From: JBMNQS01 sp050944255
GTDB lineage: Bacteria > Bacillota > Clostridia > Christensenellales > Maliibacteriaceae
Length of the DNA stretch: 23,507 nt
NCBI GenBank assembly: GCA_050944255.1
Contig: JBMNQS010000030.1
Coordinates: 1 to 23,507, forward strand
Reading direction: 5' to 3'
Positions 14,536 to 22,196 of this stretch are shown piece by piece (the first letter of the stretch is position 1; every line of letters starts with the position of its first letter). The position numbers were made by a program, and so were the translations under genes. A model generated the notes under the pieces. The model searched no databases and was not told where the DNA came from. It saw only the letters and a program-made list of their open reading frames with translations.

Positions 14536-15984
14536 TTACAGGCTATCGCCGAAATCCCGGAGGAACCGGGCGGCCAGTTTTTCCTGCCAGTCACCGGTAG
14601 GGGCCAGACGGCCGAAGAAGAAGCGCAGAACCTCCGGCTCCTCCACAAAGCGCAGGCCGCCCACGAGATGCCGGTTTTCATAGAGCCATGTGGCGCGATC
14701 CACGGCGTACTCCACCTGGCTCATGGTAAATACGCGGCGTGGCAGCGCAAGGCGCAAGAGTTCCACCTCAGCCATGCGTTCGGTGCCGTCGGGCTCGCGC
14801 TGCTCGCTGATGGTGCCGCGCTCCATGCCGCGGATGCTGCCGGCGATGTACAGCGCCGCCGCCAGAGCGCCCGCCGGATACTCGCTCTGCGGAACGTGCG
14901 ACAAAAACTCCATGGCGTTCAGATGGCAGCCCAGCCCGCCGGGAGGCGTTACAACGGGCACGCCGTTCTGCTGGAGCCTGCGGCACATGTAGTCGATAAA
15001 CTGCGGGCCCTGGCTGATCACGTCCTCGTCCATGGACTCCTCCAGCCCTACGGTTATGGCCTCCATCTCCCGCACGCTCATACCGCCGTAAGTCAAAAAG
15101 CCTTCAAACAAAGGCACGTAGGACTTCATCCGCTCCGATACCGCCTGATCGCGCACCAGGATGCCGCCGCCCTTGGCAAAGCCCAGCTTGCGCGCCGAAA
15201 AATAGATGATGTCCATCTCATCGGACAGCGCGCGGGCAATCTCCCGGATGCTCATGTCCCTGCAGGACGCTTCGCGCTGCTTGATAAAGTAAAGATTATC
15301 CTGAAGAAGGCTGGCGTCCAGCACCGTCAGGATGCCGTTCTCACGGCAGATTCTGCAGACCTCCCTGGTATTCTCCAGTGAGAAGGGCTGGCCGCCGATC
15401 AGGTTGGTGCCGGCCTCCAGGCGGTAAAAGGGAATATTCTGCGCGCCCACTTCTTTAATCAGCGCCCTGAGTTTACCCGTATCGGTATTGCCCTTGAAGG
15501 GAAAATCGCTGGTGGTTTTAAGGCCCTCTTCGATGATCAGCTCCTCCACACGGCCGCCGCAGCGGGTGATATGGCTCTTGGTGGTGGTGAAATGGTAGTT
15601 CATCGGGAGCACATCGCCTTCCTTTATAAAGGTGATGGCCAGAATGTGCTCGCAGGCGCGGCCCTGATGAGCGGGCAGGAAGTGCTCTATCCCGAAGATT
15701 TCCTCCAGTTTTGCCTGCAGGCGGAAGAAGGTGGCGCTGCCGGCATAGCTGTCGTCGGCGGTCATCATGGCCGCCTCCTGCCGGTCGCTCATGGCGTTGA
15801 CGCCGCTGTCGGTCAGCATGTCCAGGAACACATCCTCGTTCCTCAGAAGAAAGGTGTTGTTGCCGGCCTCCGAGATGGCCTCCAAACGGCGCTGCACAGG
15901 CAGCAGGTTCAGTTTCTGCACCACGCGTACCTTATGCATTTCAAGGGGAATCGTCTCTCCGGAGAAAAATTTTACGTTTGCCAT
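14536..15984 (-). CDS. Tyrosine phenol-lyase-like PLP beta-eliminating lyase
   Basis: 482 residues, tryptophanase/tyrosine phenol-lyase fold. Tyrosine phenol-lyase converts tyrosine to phenol, pyruvate and ammonia, reversibly. Kept landmarks: AGNNTFLLRNEDVFLDMLTDSG (40-60), HQGR (106-109, cofactor phosphate site), FTTT (132-135), TN (193-194), LDAS with D223, K266 in SARK as the PLP lysine, MERG (387-390), R411 in LLRL and FFF (455-457). MERG with an Arg, the FTTT threonine and the FF near the C-terminus match tyrosine phenol-lyase rather than tryptophanase, which has VEIG. Changes: the Lys before the PLP lysine is Arg, the following Asp is Leu, and the Arg after LDAT is Leu. Start ATG has GAGGGAG upstream. 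A Tyr-type T-box precedes it. Substrate is not proven. Confidence 0.82.
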   Translation of the reverse strand: MANVKFFSGETIPLEMHKVRVVQKLNLLPVQRRLEAISEAGNNTFLLRNEDVFLDMLTDSGVNAMSDRQEAAMMTADDSYAGSATFFRLQAKLEEIFGIEHFLPAHQGRACEHILAITFIKEGDVLPMNYHFTTTKSHITRCGGRVEELIIEEGLKTTSDFPFKGNTDTGKLRALIKEVGAQNIPFYRLEAGTNLIGGQPFSLENTREVCRICRENGILTVLDASLLQDNLYFIKQREASCRDMSIREIARALSDEMDIIYFSARKLGFAKGGGILVRDQAVSERMKSYVPLFEGFLTYGGMSVREMEAITVGLEESMDEDVISQGPQFIDYMCRRLQQNGVPVVTPPGGLGCHLNAMEFLSHVPQSEYPAGALAAALYIAGSIRGMERGTISEQREPDGTERMAEVELLRLALPRRVFTMSQVEYAVDRATWLYENRHLVGGLRFVEEPEVLRFFFGRLAPTGDWQEKLAARFLRDFGDSL

Positions 15985-16050
15985 TTCTTTTACTCCCTCT
16001 GTTTATTCTTTTGACGGAGCGTTTTGACGTCCGCACCCGCCGGAACAAAC

Positions 16051-16084
16051 AAAAAAGCCCGTTCCTCCATCATAGAGGACGAGC
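16051..16084 (-). terminator. T-box terminator upstream of the lyase gene
   Basis: On the minus strand, CTCGTCCTC pairs with GGAGGAACGGGC (one mismatch or bulge) across TATGAT and is followed by TTTTTTGTTTG. Placed directly after the T-box core; competes with the antiterminator. Confidence 0.8.
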
Positions 16085-16351
16085 GCCAAATCCCGTGTTA
16101 CCACCTCAGTTCGTCAATGCCTCGCGGCATTGACCTTTTCGAGTACGGCCGTCTTGAAAGGGCCAAGCGGCTTTATACTCTATCCCTGTAACGGAGGAAG
16201 TTTCCGGCCCAGTCTACTTGAAAATCTTTCGGTGGGCAGCTCCCGCGGGTATTCCCAAGCCGTTCCTTATTTCCTTGCAGCAACCGGAAACTCTCTGGAA
16301 GGCCGACACCTGGTACTTCTTCGCGATCAAAGCTGTTTTTCTGTTTAAATT
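16051..16351 (-). promoter_or_regulatory. T-box leader with tyrosine specifier, upstream of the lyase gene
   Basis: Minus strand, 5' to 3': AGTA (16317-16314), CCAGAGAG, distal loop GGTTGCTGCAA, GGGAA followed by TAC (16251-16249), then CCCGCGGGAGCTGCCC-CGAAAG closing stem I, AGTAGACTGGGCCGG, CGTTACAGGGATAGAGTATA, and the T-box core AGGTGGTAACACGGGA (16106-16091). These occur in canonical order and spelling. In the specifier loop the triplet after GAA is read, and TAC is Tyr. The upstream TGG (Trp) is out of the usual register, so it is a weaker alternative. It should switch the lyase gene on when tRNA-Tyr is uncharged. Confidence 0.85.
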
Positions 16352-16357
16352 ATTTCC

Positions 16358-16386
16358 AGTATATGTAGCGGAAGCAGCGCTGTCAA
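16358..16386 (-). promoter_or_regulatory. Promoter of the lyase T-box transcript
   Basis: Minus strand TTGACA (16386-16381), 17-bp spacer, TATACT (16363-16358). A consensus-grade promoter; transcription would begin near 16351, shortly before stem I of the T-box. Confidence 0.8.
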
Positions 16387-16478
16387 GTCCCCTGAGATAA
16401 AAGTTACTCTTCAGCGGCCATTCCATGCTTTATCCCCATGCAAAGCGCAGCGAGGTGCCCGCTCCCGTTTCTACCGGC

Positions 16479-16507
16479 AAAAAGCCGCATCCGGAACCGG
16501 ATGCGGC
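16479..16507 (-). terminator. Terminator of the nitroreductase gene
   Basis: A perfect 11-bp stem GCCGCATCCGG / CCGGATGCGGC with a 2-nt loop (16484-16507), followed on the minus strand by TTTTTGCC. Confidence 0.9.
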
Positions 16508-16529
16508 TTCAAACCCGTGAAAGGCCTGC

Positions 16530-17114
16530 TTACCTGACGTATACCACCGGATTGCCGTCGCGTTTGAGCGGCCGGCGCTTTCCTTCGGCGCCGTAGCCTG
16601 CAGAAAGGCCGCCGCAGACCAGTTCGTCCTTGGGGACCCCCAGCTTCTCCAGGTAGTCCGTCATGGCCGGATCGTCCCGCAGCCAGCGGATCTGATTGAT
16701 CCAGACCGTCCCCACATCAAGGGATTGGGCGGCGATCATCATATTTTGAAGCGCGCAGGCGCAGTCTGCCATGGCGTTCCCGTAGCCGCGCTTGTTGGAT
16801 ACCAGAATCAGCGTGGGCGCTCCATAGGTAAAGGGGTTATGCCCTTTCTTCGAGGCGCGGATAGCCGCGGCCAGGCTCTTGTAGGTATCGGGCATCACTT
16901 GCATTTGAGCAAAGAGCTTCGTACCCAGCTCTTCCAGTTCACGGATCACGCCGGCGCTTTGGATCACCAGAAAACGCGTGCTCTGGTTGTTGCCGCCGCT
17001 TGGGGCGTGGCGTCCAGCCTCCAGGATGGCCGATAAGGCACGCTCGTCCAGCTGCCTGTCCTGATACTTCCTGACGCTGCGCCTTTCCAGTATGTTGCCG
17101 ATGGTTTCGTTCAT
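16530..17114 (-). CDS. Nitroreductase family flavoprotein
   Basis: 194 residues, the usual length. FMN-dependent reductases of this family use NAD(P)H to reduce nitro compounds, quinones or flavins in the cytoplasm. N-terminal RRSVRKYQDR (FMN-phosphate contact) and APSGGNNQSTRFLVI, a central TYGAPTLILVSNK, DCACALQNMMIAAQSLDVGTVWINQ and a C-terminal GYGAEGKRRPLKRDGNPV are all in place. ATG with GAGAGGAG 8 nt upstream. A minus-strand extended -10 (TGCTATAAT, about 17144-17136) precedes it. Single gene; physiological acceptor unknown. Confidence 0.88.
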   Translation of the reverse strand: MNETIGNILERRSVRKYQDRQLDERALSAILEAGRHAPSGGNNQSTRFLVIQSAGVIRELEELGTKLFAQMQVMPDTYKSLAAAIRASKKGHNPFTYGAPTLILVSNKRGYGNAMADCACALQNMMIAAQSLDVGTVWINQIRWLRDDPAMTDYLEKLGVPKDELVCGGLSAGYGAEGKRRPLKRDGNPVVYVR

Positions 17115-17135
17115 GGAGCGTCTCCTCTCGTTTTT

Positions 17136-17144
17136 CTGTATTAT
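17136..17144 (-). promoter_or_regulatory. Extended -10 of the nitroreductase gene
   Basis: Minus strand TG-C-TATAAT, about 22 nt upstream of the ATG, with no clear -35. It overlaps the boundary with the serpin gene's 3' end, so the serpin message may read through. Confidence 0.45.
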
Positions 17145-17151
17145 AGCACGT

Positions 17152-18450
17152 TTAGAGGTTGTTGATCTCCCCCACGAACAGGATCAATTCGCCGTAATCG
17201 CCCACCGGCAGGCCGATCTTGTACAGGTACGGCCGGTCCACGGTCATCCGGACAGGCTCCGGAGGAACCGATTCGGCTATGGCGACAATCGTTACCGCCG
17301 CGGCCTTGGTGCCCTTTTCATCCACCTCGATCTTGGCGCACTGGCGCACCAGGGAAACGAAGAGCCCGCCTCCGCCTTCCTCCACCAGATTGTCAAGGCC
17401 GCCGCCAAACATGGACGGCATGCCCATAGCCTCCAAGATTTCATTGAGCCCAATGTCCGTCTGCATTTCATACTTGGGCATTTTCAGCAGCACGTTCTCC
17501 TCGGACGACAGCCAGCGCTCATCCATTTGGGCCACCAGAGGCAGCACCGCTTTCGTATCCGTGTTGCGCTCGGGCAGGAAGATATCCATGTACGCGCCGC
17601 CCGTATAGTGCTGGCGGGCAAACTGCAGGTCCTTCGTTTTGTAATACGCCAGCGGGCTTTCGCGCACCATCATCTCTACGGTGGTGTCGCCGTCCCTGCC
17701 GTGGAACGTCTGCACAGAGGTTGCGTCTTCGGTGAAGGGCCATGCCCATTTGGCCTCGAAGTACAGGCTGTTCATCAGCACCATCACCGTTGAGGGGTCA
17801 AAATCCTCCTTAAAGGGTTCCTTCACCAGGCCGCGGGTGGCTTCCTCCACCCACTTGTTCATGGCGTCGATGGTGGCCGGGTCGCCAAAATCCACCGATG
17901 CGGCATCCGAGGCGTAATAGTCCTGCGCCGCCTGGGCGAATTCCATGCTGATCCGGTAGTCGTTGCGGGTGCAGATCAGCCCGGCGATGTCGATAATGGC
18001 GTGGTCCTCGCCAAGGTCTGCCGTCAAAAGATCGATGAGATTGCCCACGGCGGTATTGAAATCCTCCCGGCTCATGCCTTCGGGATAAAGCACCGCACGA
18101 AGCTCCTCATACGTTTCGCCTACGGTGCCGCCCGACAGGCACGCCAGCGCCAGATAGACCGAAAACGGCGAGAAGATGTAGTCGTCCTCCTCCTGGGCCA
18201 CCCTGCTCCAGATTTCCAGCGAAAATTGGTTCATCCGATTGATCACCGCGGATATGTCCTGATTGCGCGGCGAATCCAGATTGAAGCTGATCTGCCGCGG
18301 CTCCACCGCAAGCTGCGTCATGGCGTCGCCGCCCGTTTTTGCTCCGCCCTGCGTCGAAGTCGGCTCCTGGTCGGCCGGCGGAGGCACGGCGCATCCGCCC
18401 AGCATGCACACCGCAAGCAAAAGACATAGAAGCCTGATCCCTTTTTTCAT
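17152..18450 (-). CDS. Serpin-family protease inhibitor, secreted lipoprotein
   Basis: 432 residues from the ATG at 18450, which has AAAGGGTG upstream; a longer in-frame reading to 18543 lacks a ribosome-binding site. Signal: MKKGIRLLCLLLAVCMLGGC with lipobox LGGC (Cys20), so it is membrane-anchored on the outer face. The serpin body starts near residue 55 (NQFSLEIW, IFSPFSVYLALACLSGG). NSLYFEAKWAWPF (227-239) is the strand 3A signature, and the hinge EKGTKAAAVT (378-387) is that of an inhibitory serpin: P15 Gly, P14 Thr, small residues P12-P10. The scissile P1 is Ser394 counting from the hinge or Glu393 counting back from the PPE motif. The end RPYLYKI is canonical. Target protease unknown; gut-bacterial serpins such as miropin and siropin act on host or competitor proteases. 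Confidence 0.92.
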   Translation of the reverse strand: MKKGIRLLCLLLAVCMLGGCAVPPPADQEPTSTQGGAKTGGDAMTQLAVEPRQISFNLDSPRNQDISAVINRMNQFSLEIWSRVAQEEDDYIFSPFSVYLALACLSGGTVGETYEELRAVLYPEGMSREDFNTAVGNLIDLLTADLGEDHAIIDIAGLICTRNDYRISMEFAQAAQDYYASDAASVDFGDPATIDAMNKWVEEATRGLVKEPFKEDFDPSTVMVLMNSLYFEAKWAWPFTEDATSVQTFHGRDGDTTVEMMVRESPLAYYKTKDLQFARQHYTGGAYMDIFLPERNTDTKAVLPLVAQMDERWLSSEENVLLKMPKYEMQTDIGLNEILEAMGMPSMFGGGLDNLVEEGGGGLFVSLVRQCAKIEVDEKGTKAAAVTIVAIAESVPPEPVRMTVDRPYLYKIGLPVGDYGELILFVGEINNL

Positions 18451-18539
18451 GCCGTTCACCCTTTCTTTATGGATTTTTCTTCGCGAGCGATTGCCGGCCA
18501 TTTGTAATGAAGCGCTCAGGAGCTCCGCTCTTGGACGCG

Positions 18540-18595
18540 TCAAGGGCTCCGCCCTTGAACCCGCTCAGAACCTTTCTTGAAAGAAAGGTTCTGAG
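18540..18595. repeat. Two intergenic hairpins upstream of the serpin gene
   Basis: TCAAGGGC-TCC-GCCCTTGA (18540-18558), then a perfect 15-bp stem at 18564-18595 with a 2-nt loop (arms CTCAGAACCTTTCTT and AAGAAAGGTTCTGAG). The second hairpin overlaps the first 97-nt direct repeat. No gene. They could be terminators or a repeat-element end. Confidence 0.65.
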
Positions 18596-18827
18596 CACTC
18601 CAAAGAACTTTTTCTTCGCTTCGCGGGAAATAATCCTGCTTGGAATTTAAATTTAGACGTTATAGGTGATAAAAAGTTGCTTTCGAGGCGTTTTACGCAA
18701 AATTGTATTGCGCATCGTAAAACGAAATCCGGTTCTGAGAACTCCAAAGAACTTTTTCTTCGCTTCGCGGAAAATAATCCTGCTTGGAATTTAAATTTAG
18801 ACGTTATAGGTGATAAAAAGTTGCTTT
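18587..18827. repeat. Pair of 97-nt direct repeats
   Basis: 18587-18683 and 18731-18827 are identical over 97 nt except two substitutions. The copies are 144 nt apart start to start. Each begins GGTTCTGAG and ends AAAAAGTTGCTTT. The 47-nt gap contains an inverted repeat CGTTTTACG / CGTAAAACG. A minus-strand frame runs through both (18565-18888), giving a repeated peptide, but it has no ribosome-binding site. Two copies only, so not a CRISPR array. Function unknown. Confidence 0.75.
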
Positions 18828-18929
18828 GGCGGTTTGGGCCTCTTGTATAAATATAAATTGTATCGCACGTCCCTTTCACGGCGCGCACCGAGAAACGGGC
18901 TTTGAGCCATCGGCTTCACTGAAAATCAG

Positions 18930-18954
18930 AAAGGGAATTCCCTTTGGAATTCCC
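18930..18954 (-). terminator. Terminator of nrdDG
   Basis: GGGAATTCC (18933-18941) and GGAATTCCC (18946-18954) form the stem; on the minus strand it is followed by TTTCTGATTTTC. It lies 28 nt past the nrdG stop. Confidence 0.75.
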
Positions 18955-18981
18955 TCCTTTGGCCGCTGAAGGCATAGTACC

Positions 18982-19668
18982 TCAGACGATGATATTGGGC
19001 TGGATTTTTCGCAGCTCCTCCTGTGCTTTCACGGCGGCTTCCGTAAGCGCCTCGCCGTTAAGAAGCAGCGCGTGACGCTTGCGCGTCAGTTTCGGTTCCC
19101 GGAAATAGTTGAGCCGCCAGCGGCGCAGCTTGGGCATATAGCGCGCCAGGTGCTTTAATTGCGCCATGGTAAGCCCCGGGTAAAGCGTGGTTCTGGCCTC
19201 GTAACCTATGCCGGTTTTCGCGATCATCTCGATGGTCTCCAGAGCCCTGTCCGCAGCGTCCGCCCTGCCGCAGATGATCTGCGAGTCCCGGGGCAGCGCC
19301 TTGACGTCCACCGCCGCGTAGTCGATGAGCTTTTCGCGGATCAGCGCTTCCACCATGGGCTTATGCAGGCCGTTGGTGTCCAGCTTGACGTCGTAGAAGA
19401 GCGCCTTGACCTGCCGGATAAAGTCCGGCAGGTCCTCCTGCAGGCAGGGCTCGCCACCGCTGATGACGACGCCTTCCAGGTATCCCTGGCGCTTTTTCAA
19501 GAAGGCCATCACCTCGCCGGCAGGCGGCTGCGACACGCTGCGCCTGGCGATGAGCTGCCGGTTGTGGCAGTAGAAACAGTCCAGATCGCAGCCCGCGGTA
19601 AACAGCACGCAGGCCAGCTTGCCCGGGTAATCGATGGTGCTGAATTTCTGCAGGCCTCCGAAGATCAT
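18982..19668 (-). CDS. nrdG: Anaerobic ribonucleotide reductase activating protein (radical SAM)
   Basis: 228 residues. Cleaves S-adenosylmethionine with a 4Fe-4S cluster to place the glycyl radical on NrdD. The cluster motif is CDLDCFYC (C27, C31, C34), followed by SGGEPCLQ near 89 for SAM binding. The N-terminus MIFGGLQKFSTIDYPGKLACVLF matches the NrdG2-type activase. ATG overlaps the nrdD stop as ATGA (19668-19665), so translation is coupled. Length agrees with the family. Strictly oxygen-sensitive. Confidence 0.94.
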   Translation of the reverse strand: MIFGGLQKFSTIDYPGKLACVLFTAGCDLDCFYCHNRQLIARRSVSQPPAGEVMAFLKKRQGYLEGVVISGGEPCLQEDLPDFIRQVKALFYDVKLDTNGLHKPMVEALIREKLIDYAAVDVKALPRDSQIICGRADAADRALETIEMIAKTGIGYEARTTLYPGLTMAQLKHLARYMPKLRRWRLNYFREPKLTRKRHALLLNGEALTEAAVKAQEELRKIQPNIIV

Positions 19669-21773
19669 ACGATTTGCTTGACTTCTTCCTTCGCGGTCCT
19701 GACCACGTATTTCTTCCTTTGGCGGTACTCTTCCTGTTTGCCCTTGTGGTAGTCCTGCACCGGGCGCAGGTAGCCTACCACACGGCTCCAGACCTCGGTT
19801 TTGGCGCCGCAGTGGGGACAGTCAAACACTTCGCCGTTGATGTAGCCGTGCTCCGGGCAGACCGAGAACGTGGGCGTCAGCGACAGGTAGGGCAGCTTGT
19901 AATGGTTAAACGCCTTCTGCAGCAGCCGCTTGGCCACCTGAATGTCGCCGATGGCTTCACCCAGGTACAGATGCAGCACCGTGCCTCCCGTATAGGCGCA
20001 CTGAAGTTCATCCTGCAGTTCCAGCGTCTCGAAGATATCGTCGGTGTAGCCCACCGGAAGCTGCGATGAATTCGTATAGTACGGCACGTTCTCCCCGGCG
20101 GTGATGATGTCGGGATACTTTTCCTTATCCAGGTTGGCCAGGCGGTAGCTGGTGCCCTCGGCGGGCGTGGCCTCCAGGTTGTAGAAGTTGCCCGTCTCCT
20201 GCTGAATCTGGGCGATCACCTCGCGCATGTATTCCAGCGTATCCAAGGCAAATTTCTGCCCCGCCGCGGTGGTCAGGTCCTCCCCCAGGAAATTCTCGCA
20301 GGCCTCGTTCATGCCCACCAGCCCGATGGTGTTGAAATGATTGTACCAGTAGCTGCCGGTGCGCTCATGGACGTCCTTCAAATAGTTGGCGCTGTACGGG
20401 TACATGCCCCCCACCGTCTGGGCCTCGATGATCTTGCGCTTGATTTCAAGGCTGTTTTTCGCCGCCTGCATCATCTGCCACAGGCGGCCCCTGAATTCGG
20501 CGATGGTCCTGGACTGATAGGCGATTCTGGGCAGATTGAGGGTAACCACGCCGATAGAGCCCGTCAGCGGGTTGGAGCCGAACAGTCCGCCGCCTCTTTT
20601 GCGCAGCTCCTTGGTGTCCAGCCGCAGGCGGCAGCACATGGACAGCGCGTCCTCGGGGGAAAGATCGGAATTGACATAGTTGGAGAAATACGGAATGCCG
20701 TATTTGCAGGTGATCTCCATGAATCTATCCACCACGGGACTGTTCCAGTCAAAGTCCCGGGTGACGTTGATGGTGGGAATCGGGAAGGTGAACACGCGGC
20801 CCTTCCGGTCCCCCTCGATCATCACCTCGCAGAACGCCAGGTTGAACATATCCATTTCCTTCTGGAAATCGCCATAGGTCTCCGGCATCAGCTTGCCGCC
20901 GATGACGACGCTCTCATTTTTGAGCGTGTCGGGCGCCTTGATATCGAAAGTCAAATTGGAAAACGGGCACTGGAAGCCCACGCGGGTGGGCACGTTCAGG
21001 TTGAATACGAACTCCTGCAGCGCCTGCTTGACGGTCCTATAATCCAGCTTGTCGTAGCGGATAAACGGGGCGCAGTAGGTGTCGATGGACGACCAGGCCT
21101 GCGCGCCGGCGGTTTCGCCCTGGGTGGTGAACGTGGAATTGACCACCTGCCCCAAAAACGCGCGAAGGTGCTTGGCGGGCTTGCTCTCCACCTTGCCCGG
21201 CACACCGCCGAAGCCGTTCAAAAGAAGCATCCGAAGGTCCCAGCCCGCGCAGTAGGGCCCGAAAAAGCCCAGATCATGCAGGTGGATATCACCGGAAAGA
21301 TGCGCGTTTCGGATCTCCTCGGGATAGACCTCGTGGAGCCAGTACTGCTTGGTGAACGTCTCGCGCACATAGTTGTTCAGCCCGTTGATGGACTTCTGCG
21401 CGTTGGCGTTTTCCTTGATCTGCCAGTCCTTACCGCCAATGTAGTCGCCGAACATCTCAATGGTGGCGCCGATGAGGGCATTGGACTGGCGCGCGGCGCG
21501 GCGCTTCTCGCGGTAGAGAATAAACGCCTTGGCGGTCTTGGCATGGCCGTTTTTGATCAGCACGCGCTCCACCATGTCCTGGATGTCCTCCACCATGGCC
21601 TCCCCGCCGGGATTGGCCTGCACGATCTGCTCCACCACCTGGGTGGCCAAAAAGTCCGCCCTGTCAAAGTCGTTGCCCCCTACGGCGTTGGCCGCTTTGA
21701 AAATGGCCCAGGTGATCTTCTCCTTATGGAAGGGCACCTTGGAACCATCTCTTTTAATAACGTGGGTCAGCAT
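19665..21773 (-). CDS. nrdD: Anaerobic (class III) ribonucleoside-triphosphate reductase
   Basis: 702 residues from the ATG at 21773, which has GAAAGGAG 8 nt upstream; the longer frame to 21815 has none. Reduces ribonucleoside triphosphates to deoxyribonucleotides using formate and a glycyl radical. N-terminal ATP-cone (about 3-92, VIKRDGSKVPFHKEKI), catalytic barrel with LHDLGFFGPYCAGWDLR (171-190) and NVPTRVGFQCPFSNL (263-277), zinc ligands C639, H642, C652 and C655, and the glycyl-radical loop RVVGY with G667. First of a two-gene operon under a cobalamin riboswitch, which suggests that a B12-dependent class II reductase is used when B12 is present. Confidence 0.95.
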   Translation of the reverse strand: MLTHVIKRDGSKVPFHKEKITWAIFKAANAVGGNDFDRADFLATQVVEQIVQANPGGEAMVEDIQDMVERVLIKNGHAKTAKAFILYREKRRAARQSNALIGATIEMFGDYIGGKDWQIKENANAQKSINGLNNYVRETFTKQYWLHEVYPEEIRNAHLSGDIHLHDLGFFGPYCAGWDLRMLLLNGFGGVPGKVESKPAKHLRAFLGQVVNSTFTTQGETAGAQAWSSIDTYCAPFIRYDKLDYRTVKQALQEFVFNLNVPTRVGFQCPFSNLTFDIKAPDTLKNESVVIGGKLMPETYGDFQKEMDMFNLAFCEVMIEGDRKGRVFTFPIPTINVTRDFDWNSPVVDRFMEITCKYGIPYFSNYVNSDLSPEDALSMCCRLRLDTKELRKRGGGLFGSNPLTGSIGVVTLNLPRIAYQSRTIAEFRGRLWQMMQAAKNSLEIKRKIIEAQTVGGMYPYSANYLKDVHERTGSYWYNHFNTIGLVGMNEACENFLGEDLTTAAGQKFALDTLEYMREVIAQIQQETGNFYNLEATPAEGTSYRLANLDKEKYPDIITAGENVPYYTNSSQLPVGYTDDIFETLELQDELQCAYTGGTVLHLYLGEAIGDIQVAKRLLQKAFNHYKLPYLSLTPTFSVCPEHGYINGEVFDCPHCGAKTEVWSRVVGYLRPVQDYHKGKQEEYRQRKKYVVRTAKEEVKQIV

Positions 21774-21803
21774 AACAAAACTCCTTTCAATAGCGGACCG
21801 GCA

Positions 21804-21829
21804 CCGACAAAACAACCCCTTGAAGGGGT
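21804..21829 (-). terminator. Candidate riboswitch expression platform upstream of nrdD
   Basis: On the minus strand ACCCCTTCAAGGGGT forms a short hairpin followed by TGTTTTG (about 21829-21806). An alternative stem GGGTGAA / TTCACCC just upstream shares its CACCCC. The pair could switch between antitermination and termination after cobalamin binding. Confidence 0.5.
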
Positions 21830-21882
21830 GAAAAAAAGACGATGCTTCACCCGCCTTTTGCCATATTCCGTGGCAGCGGGTC

Positions 21883-22049
21883 TCATACGGGCAAGTCTTC
21901 TGGCTTAAGCGTCAATCATACGAGCGCGGCCTTCCCGGCAAAAAGCCAGTGGCGTAAGTGCGCTCATACTTCGCTATCACAGCGGCGGTACCACGTGGAA
22001 ATCGCATCCATGCTTCCTTGTTAGGCTGATTCTCGCAGCACCCGTATGA
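21883..22049 (-). promoter_or_regulatory. Cobalamin (B12) riboswitch upstream of nrdDG
   Basis: P1 pairs TCATACGGG (minus, 22049-22041) with CCCGTATGA (21891-21883), enclosing 167 nt. Inside, in order: GGTGCTGCGAGAATCAGCCTAA, AAGGAAG, TTCCACGTGGTACCGCCGCTG, GCGCACTTACGCCACTGG (the B12-box region), and AAGCCAGAAGACTTGCCC at the 3' end, the most recognisable cobalamin-aptamer tail. No cobalamin gene is nearby, so the target is the reductase operon. B12-bound aptamer is expected to lower nrdDG expression. Confidence 0.85.
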
Positions 22050-22091
22050 TCCCTTATTTAGTATGTGGTTTAAGAACACTTCACAAGATAT

Positions 22092-22119
22092 AGTATAGCG
22101 CCCGGATTATAATTGTCAA
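22092..22119 (-). promoter_or_regulatory. Promoter of the nrdDG riboswitch transcript
   Basis: Minus strand TTGACA (22119-22114), 16-bp spacer, TATACT (22097-22092), about 43 nt upstream of the aptamer. Confidence 0.7.
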
Positions 22120-22196
22120 TAGATTCAGAGCATCTTACCTGTTTTCAACAAAAACAGTGCGTCTGTGCATGAAAACCTCTGCCTTGTATAAAACAT

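Noticed and set aside
14536..15984. Naming the lyase tryptophanase (tnaA)
   Set aside because: MERG with Arg, the FTTT threonine and FFF near the end match tyrosine phenol-lyase, and the T-box specifier is Tyr rather than Trp.
18587..18827. Direct repeats as a CRISPR array
   Set aside because: Only two copies of a 97-nt unit, far longer than CRISPR repeats, with a single 47-nt gap and no cas genes.
18565..18888. A 107-residue protein on the minus strand crossing both direct repeats
   Set aside because: No ribosome-binding site, the peptide simply repeats because the DNA does, and it ends in a hairpin. The repeat is the better explanation.
20337..21908. A long open frame on the plus strand opposite nrdD
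   Set aside because: It lies wholly antisense to a well-conserved nrdD, runs into the riboswitch, and has a composition typical of the complement of a GC-rich gene.
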